Part shown: piece after piece, positions 24,101 through 35,306 of the stretch
Layout of the letters: every line of letters begins with the position of its first letter
Numbering within the stretch: the first letter of the stretch is position 1
Assembly: GCA_030674155.1 (NCBI GenBank)
Contig: CM060342.1
Location: 20,383,598-20,447,597 of the forward strand
From: Stramonita haemastoma
Taxonomy: Eukaryota > Mollusca > Gastropoda > Neogastropoda > Muricidae
Direction: 5' to 3'
Length of the DNA stretch: 64,000 nt
Position numbers and translations under genes: made by a program
Notes under the pieces: model-generated
Told to the model about the DNA's origin: nothing
What the model saw: the letters and a program-made list of their open reading frames with translations, nothing else
The model's database searches: none

Positions 24101-27100
24101 AATATGGCACTATATGTATAAACCCTCTCCTACCATTTCCGATGTGTGTGGTGCCGGACCTATGACGACTCTGCAGCCCTGGAGAGCTGAGAAAGCTAGT
24201 TTCTTGCAAGGAAATCTGCCACGGTGTACACAACAAAAACTAAGCAAGACCGACACTAATAATAACAATATACAGCAATATTATGCCTTTCAGGCAAGTG
24301 CAGGGTCCCCTCCACATGCGCGCACACAAACGAACACACTGACAAACACCTGCGCGCGCGAGCATGCGCGCACACATACCCACCCCTCGGCGAAAAAGGA
24401 GCGGGTTTAGGAAGAGACGGGACCCAAAATGGGGTTTTCAGGCCTGTCCTACACCGATGTTTGCACGGTTACAGACCCCAAGGCACCAAGACAATATGGC
24501 ACTGTATGCATACAGACTCTCCTACCATTTCCGATGTGTGTGGCGCCGGACCTGTGGCGACTCCCCAGCCCTGGAGAGATGAGAAAGCTAGTTTCTTGCA
24601 AGGAAATCTGCCACGATGTACGCAAAAAAAACAATCAAGCCGCACGCTAATAATGACAATATACAGGAATATCATGCACCACAGGCAAGTGCAGGTCCCC
24701 TCCACATGTGCACATACAAACGAACCCTCTGACAAACACCTGCGTGCGCGGGCGTGCGCGCAGGCATACCCACCCCCCTGGGGAAAAAAGGTGCGGTTTT
24801 AGGCAAAAGCGGGACCCAAAGAGATGTTTTCAGGCTCGTCTTACCCCGACTTTTGCACGGTTACAGACCCCAAGGCACCAAGACAATATGGCACTGTATG
24901 CATACACCCTCTCCTACCATTTCCGATGTGTGTGGCGCCGGACCTGTGGCAACTCTGCAGCACTGGAGACCTGAGAAAGCTAGTTTCTTGCAAGGAAATC
25001 TGCCACGGTGTACGGAACAAAAACTAAGCAAGGCCAACACTACTAATGACAATATACAGCTTATTTTATGCCTTACAGGCAAGTGCAGGGTCCCCTCCAC
25101 ATGCACGCACACAAACGAATACATTGACAAACACCTGCGGGCGCGGTCATGCGCGCACGCATACCCACCCCCCGGCGAAAAAGGTGCGGTTTTAGGCAAA
25201 GACGGGACCCGAAGAGATGTTTTCAGTCCCGTCCTACCCCGACGTTTTCACGGTTACAGACCCCAAGGCACCAAGACAATATGGCACTGTATTATACACC
25301 CTCTCCTACCATTTCCCATGTGTGTGGCGCCGGACCTGTGGCGACTCCGCAGCCCTGGAGAGCTGAGAGAGCTAGTTTCCTGCAAGGAAATCTGCCACTG
25401 TGTACGAAACAAAAACCAAGCAGGGCGCACGCTAATTATGACAATATACAATAATATCATGCCTCACAGGCAAGTGCAGGGTCCCCTCCACATGCGTGTA
25501 CAAAAACGAACACACTGACAAACACCTGCGCGCGAGCGCGTATGCGCAGGCATACCCAGTCCCCCCGGCGAAAACGGTTGGTTTTATGCAAAAACGGGAG
25601 CGAAAGAGTGGTTTTCAGGCCGTCCTACCCCGACTTTTGGACGGTTACAGACCCCAAGGCACCAAGACAATATGGCACTGTATGCATACACCCTCTCCTA
25701 CTATTTCCGATGTGTGTGGCGCCGGACCTGTGGCGACTCCGCAGCCCTGGAGATCTGAGAAAGCTAGTTTCTTGCAAGGAAATCTGCCACGGTGTAGACA
25801 ACAAAAACCAAGCAGGGCGCACACTAATAATGACAATATACAGGAATATCATGCACCACAGGTAAGTGTAGGGTCCCCTTCATATGTGCTCACAGAAACG
25901 GACACACTGAGAAACACTTGCACGCGCTGCCGAACACGCATGCATACCCATCCCCTGGCGAAAAAGGTGCGGTTTTAGGCAAAGACGGGAGGCAAAGAGT
26001 GGTTTTCAGGCTCGTCCTACCCCGACTTTATCACGGTTAGAGACCCCAAGACATCAAGACAATATGGCATTGTATGCATACACCCTCTCCTTCCATTTGT
26101 CGAAGTGTGTGGCGCGGGACCCGTGGCGACTCCGCAGCCCTGGAGAGTTGAGAAAGCTATTTTTTTTGCAATGAAATCTGCCACGGTGTACGCAACAAAA
26201 CCCAAGCAAGGCGCACACTAATAATGACAATATACAGCAATATCATGCCTCAAAGGCAAGTGCAGGTCCCCTCCGTATGTTGCGGACACAAACGAACACA
26301 CTAACAAACACCTGCGCGCGCGAGCGTGCACACACGTATACCCACCCACGCAGCGAAAAAGGTGCGGTTTTAGGCAAAGACGGGAGCCAAAGAGTCGTTT
26401 TCAGGCCCGTCATACCCCGACTTTTGCACGGTTATAGACCCCAAGGCACAAAGACAATATGGCACTGTATGCATACACCCTCTCCTACCATTTCCGATAT
26501 GCACGGTTACAGGGTCCCCTCCATATGAGCGCACGCAAACAAACACACTGACAAACACCTCCGAGTGCGTGTGTGTGCGCAGGCATACCCCCCCCCCCCC
26601 CCCCCCCCGGTAAAAAAGGTGCGGTTTTAAGCAAAGACGCGAGTGAAAGAGTAGTTTTCACGTTCATTCTACGCCGATTTTTGCACGGTTACAGACCCCA
26701 AGGCACCAAGAAAATATGGCACTGTATGCATACACCCTCTCCTACCATTTCCGATGTGTCTGGCGCCGGATCTGTGGCGACTTCGCAGCCCTGCAGAGCT
26801 GAGAAAGCTAGTTTCTTGCAAGGAAATCTGCCAGGGTGTACGCGACAAAAATAGAGCCGGGCGTACACTAATAATGACAATATACAGCAATATCATCCAC
26901 CACATGGCAAGTGCAGGGTCCCTTCCACATGAGCGCGCACAAACGAACACACTGACAAACACCTGCGCGCGCACGTGTGCGCGTACGCATAACCACGCCC
27001 CCCCCCCCCCCCCCCCCCCCCGTGAAAAAGGTGCGGTTTTAGGCAAAGACAGGACCCAAAGAGTTGTTTTCTGGCCCGTCGTACCCCGACTGTTGCACGG

Positions 27101-28667
27101 TTATAGACCCCAAGACACCAAGACAATATGGCACTGTATGCATACACCATCGACCTACCATTTCCGATATGTGTAGCGCCGGACCTGTGGCGACTCCGCA
27201 GCCCTGGAGAGCTGAGCAAGCTAGTTTCTTGCAAGGAAATCTGCCACGGTGTACGCAACAAAAACTAAGCTGGGTGCACACTAATAATGACAATATACAG
27301 TAATATCATCCACCACAGGCAAGTGCAGGGTCCCCTCCACATGCGCGCACACAAATGAAAACATTGATAAGCACCAGCACGCGCGCGCGTGCGCGCACGC
27401 ATACCCGTCCCTCCGGCGAAAAATGTGCAGTTTTAGGCAAAGACGGGAGCCAAAGAGTAGTTTTCAGGCCCGTCTTACCCCGACGTTTGCACGGTTACAG
27501 ACCCCAAGGCACCAAGACAATATGGCACTGTATGCATACACCCTCTCCTACCATTTCCGATGTTTGTGGCGCCGGACCTGTGGCGACTCCGCAGCCCTGG
27601 AGAGCTGAGCAAGCTAGTTTCTTGCAAGGAAATCTGCCACGGTATACGCAACAAAAACCAAGGAGGATGCACACTAATAAAGACCATATACAGTAATATC
27701 ATTAACCACAGGCAAGTGCAGGGTTCCCTCCACATGTGTGCACACGAACGATCACACTGACAAACACCTGCGCACGTGCGCGTGCGCGCACGCATACCCA
27801 ACCCCCCCCCCCCCCCCCCCCCCCCCCCGGCGAAAAAGGTGCGGTTTTAGGCTAAGACGTGGTCCCAAAGAGGTGTTTTCAGGCCCGTCCTACCTCGAGT
27901 TTTGCAGGGTTACAGTCCCCAAGGCACCAAGACAATATGGCACTGTATGCATACACCCTCTCCTACCATTTCCGATGTGTGTGGCGCCGGACCTGTGGCG
28001 ACTCCGCAGCCCTGGAAAGCTGAGAAAGCTAGTTTCTTGCAAGGAAATCTGCCACGGTGTACGCAACAAAAACCAAGCAAGGTGGACACTAATAATGACA
28101 ATATACAGCAATATCATGTCTTACAGGCAAGTGCGGGGTCCCCTCCACATGCGCGCACACAAACGAACACACTGACAAACACCTGCGCGCTAGCGCGTAG
28201 TCGCAGGCATACCCAGCCCCCCGGCAAAAACGGTGCGGTTTTATGCAAAGATGGGAGCCAAAGAGTTGTTTTCAGGCCCGTCCTACCCCGACTTTTGCAC
28301 GGTTACAGACCCCAAGCCACCAAGACAATATTGTACTGTATACATACACCCTCTCATAGCATTTCCAATGTGTGTGGCGCCGGACCTGTGGCGTCTCCGC
28401 AGCCCTTGAGAGCTGAGAAAACTAGTTTCTTGCAAGGAAATCTGCCACGGTGTACGCAACAGAAACCCAGCAAGGCGCACACTAATAATGACAACATACA
28501 CCAATATCATGCACCACAGGCAAATGCAGTGTCCCCTCAACATGTGCGCACAAAAACGAACACACTGACAAACACCTGCGCTTACGCGCACGCATACCCA
28601 GCCCCCGGCAAAAAAGGTGAGGTTTTAGGCAAAGACGGGACCCAAAGAGTTGTTTTCAGGCCCGTCC
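21199..28667 (+). repeat. Satellite A array, block 3 (about 19 monomers)
   Basis: Starts in mid-monomer after the GTCT microsatellite. The first monomers match those at 33898 and 60455. Monomers from 22.5 to 27.3 kb match 52.5-56.0 kb. A rearranged monomer at about 26497-26520 fuses CCGATAT to GCACGGTTACAGGGTCC, removing most of one period. The block ends at CAGGCCCGTCC next to the LINE insertion. Confidence 0.95.
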
Positions 28668-28678
28668 AGAGAGAGAGA
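28626..28678 (+). repeat. Left copy of 53-bp target-site duplication
   Basis: TAGGCAAAGACGGGACC...CAGGCCCGTCC(AG)n matches 32650-32702 with one mismatch (28664 G against 32688 C). It includes the last part of a satellite monomer and the start of the GA microsatellite. Confidence 0.75.
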
Positions 28679-28726
28679 CAATGAACAATGACAATGAACA
28701 ATGAACAATGTTTATTCTTCAGGCCT
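28679..28726 (-). repeat. LINE 3' terminal heptamer repeats
   Basis: On the minus strand GAAGAATAAACATTG is followed by four or five ATTGTTC/ATTGTC units up to the target duplication. The polyadenylation-like AATAAA sits immediately before the repeats. Confidence 0.75.
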
Positions 28727-28909
28727 CCAGCCCCTAGAATGGGGTCATACTAGCAAAGCAAAGGAAAGCAAAATAAAGCAAAAATGAGAATTGCTGTATA
28801 ACCTATGTGGCGACTGCCAAGACATAAAAAAAAAAAAGCAAATGTGAATGCGTCCTTCTTATTAATATATTGGACAAATGACCTCCTTTGAGTAATCATA
28901 TTCTCCTTG

Positions 28910-30445
28910 TCAGTTTCCCGAGTTCTCAATAAAATCCTGCCGTACTTTTAAGGCATTAAAAAGATACAGACTCAAATTACGAATAGCTGTAACAGAACCA
29001 TATTTCAGTAGATTTGTATATGGTTGATCTATACGGTCTAAATATTTATGTCTTAGATTATCATAAAGAATACAACTTTTTATAAAATGCTCCTCATCGT
29101 CCAGTACATTACACAAATTACACATATCGTCAGTATTCTTCTTGAAAGTTCTTCTGGAAACTGATCCTTTAATCGGTAGCACGCCAAGACGAAGTTTTAC
29201 TAAACAGTCCCTAAAACATTTTATATCCATGTATTCAAAATACAGTTCACATTCAAAGTTACCTTTAAACAGTCTATATGTTTGATATATGTCTTTGACC
29301 ATGACCGATCCATTCCACTCTTGTATATAAACATCTTTCATTCTTTGCTTAAACAGTGAAATAAAAGATTGCTCACAGCCAACTCCTTGTTGGAGCCATA
29401 CATGCCCAAATCCAAGATTAAGCAAAACATTTTTAAGTAAAGTTACCCAACATGTTTTACCATGTTCATCCATATTAATAAGCATTAAATATGCTTGCTT
29501 GGGAAGTCTATTCATATCCATTTTTAAAAGCCTAAACCAGTATCGAATACTCCTGACTGCACTATTTATATATAATGGATAACGACCTATTTCTCCATAA
29601 ACAAACTTATTTGGTACCCTGAGCGGCACACTTAGAAAACGTTTACATGCAAAAGAATGAATCTTTTCAATATTGCTCAGTCTGTGAAGTCCCCACATCT
29701 CAGAACCATACAAAAGAACTGGAAGTACCTGCGCATCAAAAATTCGGAAAAAACAATCCTTAGAAATGTCTTTTAGTTTTGATATATGTTTCACACACTG
29801 AACACATGCACGTCTTCCTTTCACTGCAAGAGCATCCACACCTCTGTTCACGCTCATTTTTGTGGTAAACACAAACCCTAAATAACTGTATTCATTCACT
29901 ACTTCTAGTACACTGCAGCCAAGTTTCCATTTTTCATTTTTACCCAAAAATCCACCTTTTCGAAAAACCATAACTTTTGTCTTGTCTGTGTTAACCTTCA
30001 AAAACAATTTTTTACATGCAATGTCTAAATTGTTGATTTGTTTTTGTAAACCAACTACACTACTGGACAGCAGAACTATGTCATCGGCAAACAAAAGGAG
30101 ATATACTTCAAGTAAACCTGGCAAAAACTGGACACCATGAAGACCATTGTTGTCAACTACAGAAGCTATCTCGTTTACATACAAGGAAAACAATATGGGA
30201 CTCAATATACATCCCTGTCTCAGATCTATTGGGCAATCAAAAAATTCAGTATGTCCATCCTCTACACGTACACAAGACATCACAGATTCATACATAGCAA
30301 TAACAGCATGTAAATATTTTCCCTGTATTCCATTCTGGATCATAATATCAAACAAAGGTTGTCGCTGTACAGAGTCAAAGGCTTTCCTCAGATCCACAAA
30401 GCATGCATAAAGCTTTCCTCCTTTCTTTGATAAGCATTTTTCCAC
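28910..30445 (-). pseudogene. LINE ORF2: reverse-transcriptase palm, thumb and C-terminus
   Basis: 511 codons in one frame. Residues 14-24 (ACFVDLRKAFD) are motif A with the catalytic Asp at 18. Residues 76-83 (RQGCILSP) are the RT motif between A and C. Residues 119-122 are the catalytic FADD. VNTDKTKVMVFRKGG follows. After the thumb a C-x2-C-x7-H-x4-C motif (C442, C445, H453, C458) gives the usual C-terminal zinc knuckle. The last residues RQDFIENSGN precede a TGA. The true start is not the ATG: sequence upstream continues the domain (GFRRGYSTADHIF) in this frame up to the frameshift near 30518. All active-site residues are present. Confidence 0.9.
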
Positions 30446-30513
30446 AACTGCTTGGAGTGTAAAAATATGGTCAGCTGTGGAATACCCCCGTCTGAATCCA
30501 GCCTGTGACTCCG

Positions 30514-31104
30514 TCAGTTTTCATACTCTTCAATCCACATTACAAGTCTTTTATTAAGTACTGATGTATAACACTTGCTAGCCAAGCTCAATAATGATAC
30601 ACCCCTATAATTATCAGTTAGACTGTCATCTCCTTTCTTCAAAATAGGTACAATAATAGCTTTTGCCCATAGGTTTGGGTAGACACCGTGATCAAACAAA
30701 ATGTTAAACAATTTGGTTAGAAACTGCACAGCAATATTGTCTGCTAACTTTAACATTTCTGCCAAGATGTTATCCACCCCACAAGCCTTGCCTCTTTTTA
30801 AATGTCGTATGGCATCGGCAACTTCTTTCTCAGATATAGGTTGGTTAAGCTCACTGTCGAATTCATTACCTTCTGTCTGTGTGGGTCCCCTAGTTGGCCT
30901 CAAACTGGTATTTATCGTGTTATCATTAAACAATTGCTGAAAATGATTTAACCACTGATCCTCGGTTATGTCTTTACAAATTTTCGATTTTTGTCTGCCT
31001 GAAATTTTTTTCAGTTCTTTCCAAAACTTCCTGCTATCTTTACCAAGAGAAGCCAGGTACTTAGCCTTTTCACGCTTATGACTCGTTTTCTTACGTTTAA
31101 TCAT
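30514..31104 (-). pseudogene. LINE ORF2: reverse-transcriptase fingers
   Basis: 196 codons carrying early RT motifs: GKACGVDNILAEMLK, then AIIVPILKKGD and DNYRGVSLLS. The ATG is internal; on the upstream side a T8 run (31104-31111, A8 on the coding strand) carries one base too many, and on the downstream side the A-run near 30518-30521 is one base short, so the frame stops at TGA soon after MWIEEYEN. Confidence 0.88.
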
Positions 31105-31137
31105 TTTTTTTATACTCTGTTCGTGCCCTTACGTACA

Positions 31138-31620
31138 CTAAACGGTCGTTATCTCCCTTAGACTGACGAAACTTTGACAGACATTGCCGTGCTTTATGCT
31201 TGGCATCCTACATTCTGCATCAAACCAAAGGGCATCTTGCTGTTCATTTCTGATGCAGACATGTTTATTCATACATTCACTAGCTTGCAAAAGCATATTT
31301 GTGAAAGTTTCCAATGCCCCATCAATGTCATGATCCAGCAACGAAAACGCATGTAAACATATATCTTGTATTTCATCAGAATGAAAAGTTGACAGAAAAC
31401 TACCCTCCTTAGTACTATCCCAGATTAATTTGCTAACCCATTTCTTACTGCTTGTGCCTACTGTACACAGATCTTTTTCACTCCTACCTAGCTTCATCAT
31501 TACAGGAAAATGTGGTGAGTCAATAAAAGCAACAATCTTAACATCATAAACCAAATCAGCAACACACAGCTCTCTAGACATAATAATATAATCAATTGTA
31601 CTTCCCCCATTGGTGACACA
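31138..31620 (-). pseudogene. LINE ORF2: endonuclease C-terminal part and linker
   Basis: Contains GGSTIDYIIMSREL (the S-x-I-D-Y endonuclease motif) and FIDSPHFPV, the position of the final S-D-H active-site box, here D-S-P-H. Further on is ALWFDAEC, typical of the LINE linker. A second frameshift lies near 31207, after which KARQCLSKFRQS continues the protein in the other frame. Confidence 0.82.
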
Positions 31621-32315
31621 AATGTCAACAACTCATCAAAACCAAACTGACACAAACCATTCAATATCACACAATCAAATGTAGAACACACATTCAACAG
31701 TTCTTTACCAAAAACATTCATTTCTTTGTCATCAGATTTTCTCTCAAATAACAAGTCAACTCCTTCATTCACCCCTCTGTGATTCCAGATTTCCTCATCC
31801 TCATCCACACTCATAGGCAAAGCATTCATACAACCTGTTCGTGCATTCAAGTCACCCATTATGATTAAAGAAAAGTCCCCTGCCGCTTCATGTAGATCCA
31901 CAATACACTGTTCTAGCACTTCTATGCCATACCCATAGTCAGCTGTGTTCCAGTACTTACTGTCGTATGGGTGGATGTACAGACAGACCAAAAAAAATAT
32001 TTTCTTAACATTGAATAACAATTTATCTATTTCTAAAACTACCATGTGTTCATATTTTATTTCAATTCTGCGCACAAACTTTGCCAAAAATTTACGTACA
32101 AAAACAAGCACGCCACCAGAGTTTCTATAACTGGTTGACAGTTTTACTGCTTTTGAAATATGAATATCGTAATCACTGAATGCAGGGTAAGAATAATTTT
32201 CAGAGGCTACAAATGTTTCATTTAACGCAAAAATATCATAACACAACAATGACTGGATTACATCTTTAATGTCCAGTTTTTGCAACCAACCATTGCAGTT
32301 CCATGTACATATTTT
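31615..32315 (-). pseudogene. LINE ORF2: apurinic-type endonuclease N-terminal part
   Basis: Frame opens after a TAA at 32316-32318 with CTWNCNGWLQKL (W-N-x-N-G Asn motif), then ALNETF (catalytic Glu), GGVLVFVRK and IIMGDLNARTG (the G-D-x-N-A motif). A one-base loss at about 31611-31620 breaks it before GGSTIDY. No ATG precedes the first motif in frame, so either the start is damaged or initiation is not at ATG. Confidence 0.85.
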
Positions 32316-32439
32316 TATTTCCCCTGGGCCTCGGCCACACCCCTATTTATTTTTACCTCCCCTCCCCCCTCTCACACCCTCATCCCCACCACACCCACTC
32401 TGCTGCTGTTTTGGCCCTCTGCTGACTGGTCTAACCCAC

Positions 32440-32560
32440 TGCTGCAGTGGTGTGTGTGTGTGTGTGTGTGTGTGCGGAGTTCCCCTGGCCCAGTGGTTGA
32501 CACCGCTCGCGTTCTGTGGCGTGTGTTGACAGGGCTCCTTGATCCCAAACCCAGAGCAGA
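32440..32560 (+). other. Possible tRNA-like (SINE head) sequence in LINE 5' region
   Basis: After a GT microsatellite (32449-32474), TGGCCCAGTGG (32486-32496) fits a pol III box A, followed by GTTGACACCGCTCGCGTTCTG. A weak box B candidate is CTCCTTGATCCC (about 32535-32546). The wording resembles tRNA-derived SINEs, in antisense to the LINE. It could be a SINE inserted in the 5' UTR, or chance. Confidence 0.35.
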
Positions 32561-32573
32561 GGTGCTGCTTCGC

Positions 32574-32627
32574 CGCGTGTCCGTTGCGCTTCGCGTGTCG
32601 CGTGCGTTCCGCGTGTCCCGTGCGCTC
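32574..32627 (+). repeat. Three 18-bp GC-rich repeats
   Basis: Three exact-length units beginning CGCGTGTC (32574, 32592, 32610) inside the 5' region of the LINE. Tandem repeats in the 5' UTR are common in LINEs. Confidence 0.8.
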
Positions 32628-32649
32628 TGCTGCTGTGGCCTGTCACCTC

Positions 32650-32689
32650 TAGGCAAAGACGGGACCCAAAGAGTTGTTTTCAGGCCCCT

Positions 32690-32702
<13 letters not shown>
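32650..32702 (+). repeat. Right copy of 53-bp target-site duplication
   Basis: Repeats 28626-28678 with one mismatch, immediately after the LINE 5' end (GTCACCTC|TAGGC). Confidence 0.75.

Positions 32703-32749
<47 letters not shown>
32692..32749 (+). repeat. (GA)n microsatellite, occupied site
   Basis: Pure AG repeat, continuing from the target duplication into GAAATATTATCTAG, as in 19995-20060. Confidence 0.95.
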
Positions 32750-32754
<5 letters not shown>

Positions 32755-33456
32755 ATTATCTAGAATTATTTTTCTGGAATTGTCATCGTCATTATAGAAT
32801 ATGCAAAAATAACAGCCTGTCTTTCGTTCGGGTGGCTATAGGATAACATTGCAATTTCAACATAATTCCTTAAAAGCACGTGTCTTCCCCTGTCTCTCCT
32901 TCTTTAACTTCCCTGTTCCTTTACAGAGCTCATATTGAAGCTTTCACTTCAGGCTTTAAGATATTGAGTGCATTAATTTTTAATTTTTTTTTTTTTTTTT
33001 TTTTTTACTGCTGATGATAAATCCTATTATGAGTTTAAGGCTTTTTCTGATAGAAGGGTTTTTAATCAGATTGAAAACTTTGGAAAATATTCCATGTACT
33101 TTATGGATTGAAATACCTATTTTGCAGCATAAAAGAATGCAGTGGGGTAGTAATAATGACATTTCTAAAGGCATAATATTTAGCTTTTTTACGGATTTGA
33201 AAACATAAACAAATGATACCATTGATATTACAATTATGAACCAACCCTGTTTTCCATAACGAGCTATACGTCTGAATTTCTTTACTTACTGCCTTCATTA
33301 CAAGATAGTGCCTGTTCCGCGACCCTATCCAGATGGAATCTTACAGTTTTGACATTCTCTATAACTGTGTAGACTCCTGCGTTTATCATCCTGTCCTCTT
33401 TGTGTAAAATGTCACAGTCATTCTGGTGCTTTACACTAATTTCCCTGTCTTTGCAG
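32750..33456 (+). other. Splice-module, 5' part, copy 2
   Basis: Near-identical to 20061-20761; the acceptor-like TTCCTTTACAG ends at 32936. A T-run at about 32980-33005 has expanded. No protein is recognised. Confidence 0.45.
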
Positions 33457-33656
33457 AGGCCAGGAAATTCTGAAAGACTGCACAGAAAAAGTGGGTCATA
33501 CTGACTGCGCAAAATGTGGACTGCATGATTATGCTAATGTGATCTTCATGTTTATGCAGATGTGGTCACGTGCGGCCTGTGGGTGAAGGCAGGAGAGCAA
33601 TGGCTGGGGAAGAGGACTGAGTGGTTCCGTGGAGAGGGGAGTCATCCACGCGAACC
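33457..33656 (+). pseudogene. Exon-like block, copy 3
   Basis: 200 bp with acceptor and donor consensus intact. The frame EILKDCTEKVGHTDCAKC, then GLHDYANV, ends in TGA as in copy 2. Confidence 0.4.
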
Positions 33657-33810
33657 GTGAGTTTCTTTTTTCAGATATGATTAATATGGTTGTTTTTTTT
33701 CTCTGTGGCTAGGAAAATCAGGTGTGCTTTTTTCAGTACACACAAGATTTTCTGCCCATACCTCTCTCTCTGTGTTTCTGTAGTCTGTGTGCTGTTTTAC
33801 TGTCTGTCTG

Positions 33811-33857
<47 letters not shown>

Positions 33858-33897
33858 CTGTCCGTCCGTCCCCGTCCGTCCGTCCTGTCCTGTCCGG
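33657..33897. other. Intron-like sequence and GTCT/GTCC microsatellite, copy 3
   Basis: Donor-side sequence as in copy 1, then a TCTG-to-TCCG compound microsatellite from about 33801 with extra single-base breaks, then GGCGCACAG into the satellite. Confidence 0.75.
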
Positions 33898-35306
33898 CGC
33901 ACAGAAATGAACACACTGACAAACAGCTGTGCGCACGCGTGCACGCACGCAAACCCACCGCCCGGCGAAAAAGGTGCGGTTTTAGGGAAAGACGGGACCC
34001 AAGGAGTGGTTTTCAGGCCCGTCGTACTCCGACTTTTGCACGGTTACAGACCCCAAGGCATCAAGACAGAAATGGCACTGTATGCATACACCCTCTCCTA
34101 CCATTTCTGATGTGTGTGGTGCCGGACCTGTGGCGACTCCGCAGCCCTTAAGAGCTGAGAAAACTAGGTTTTTGCAAGGAAATCTGCCACGGTATACGCA
34201 ACAATAACCAAGCAGGGTGCACACTAATAATGACAATATACAGGAATATCATGCACCACAGGCAAGTTCCGGTCCCCTCTACATGTGCGCACACAAATGA
34301 ACACACTGACAAACACCTGCGCGTATTTGCGTGCGCAAACGTATACCCACCCCCCGGCGAAAAAGGTGCGGTTTTAGGCAAAGACGGGACCGAAAGCGTT
34401 TTTTTCAGGCCCGTCCTACCCCGACTTTTGCACAGTTACAGACCCCAAGGCACCAAGACAATATGGCAGTGTATGCATACACCCTCTCCTACTATTTCTG
34501 ATATGTGTGGCGCCGGACCTATGGCGACTCCGCAGCCCTGGAGAGCTGAGAAAGCTAGTTTCTTGCAAGGAAGTCTGCCACGGTGAAACCAAGCAGGGCG
34601 CACACTAATAATGACAATATACAGCAATATCATGCCTCACAGGCAAGTGCAGGGTCCCCTCCGCATGCGCGCTCACAAACGAACACACTGACAAACACCT
34701 GCGCGCGCGTGCGTGCGCGCACGATACCCAACCCCCCGGCGAAAAAGGTGCAGTTTAAGTGAAAAACGGTACCCAAAGAGTGGTTTTCAGGCCCGTTCTT
34801 CCGCGACTTTTGCACGGTTACAGACCCCAAGGCAGCAAGACAATATGGCACTGTATGCATACAACCTCTCCTACCATTTTCAATGTGTGTGGCACCGAGC
34901 ATATGGCGACTCTGCAGCCCTGGAGAGCTGAGAAAGCTAGTTTCTTGCAAGGAAATCTGCCCCGGTGTACATAACAAAAACCAAGCAGGGCGCACACTAA
35001 TAATGACAATATACAGTATATCATGCACCACAGCAAAGTGCAGGTCCCCTCCACATGTGTGCACACAATTGAACACACTGACAAATACCTGCGCGCGCGT
35101 GCGTGTGCGCACTCATACCCACCCCCTTGCCGAAAAGGTGCAGTTTTAGGCTATGACGGGAGCCAAAGATCATTTTCATGCCCGTCCTACCCCGACTTTT
35201 GCACGGTTACAGACCCGAAGGCACCAAGACGATATGGGACTGAATGCATACACCCTCTCTTACCATTTCCGATGTTTGTGGCGCCGGATCTGTAGCGACT
35301 CTGCAC
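33898..35306 (+). repeat. Satellite A array, block 4 (about 3.6 monomers)
   Basis: Enters in mid-monomer as at 21199 and ends at GTAGCGACTCTGCACC, where the C-rich tract begins. Matches 60455-61866 at a constant offset of about 26,556 bp. Confidence 0.95.

Larger units (their letters stand above)
28679..32649 (-). mobile_element. Non-LTR retrotransposon (LINE), near full length, frameshifted
   Basis: About 3.97 kb between direct repeats. Read on the minus strand: a ~330 bp 5' region, one long ORF2-type coding region broken by four single-base indels (endonuclease, reverse transcriptase, C-terminal CCHC), a ~230 bp 3' UTR with AATAAA, and a tail of ATTGTTC-like heptamer repeats. No ORF1 is seen. 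The restored frame would be about 1,130 codons, normal for apurinic-endonuclease LINEs. Short-repeat tails rather than poly(A) are known in CR1/L2-like groups, but I do not assign a clade. The 53-bp duplication is long for a LINE. The frameshifts may be real or consensus errors. Confidence 0.88.

Noticed and set aside
5876..28667. CRISPR array
   Set aside because: The unit is ~390 bp with no short repeat/spacer pattern, and the context is eukaryotic.
28679..32649. LTR retrotransposon or endogenous retrovirus
   Set aside because: No terminal repeats, protease, integrase or RNase H; the endonuclease plus RT order is that of a LINE.
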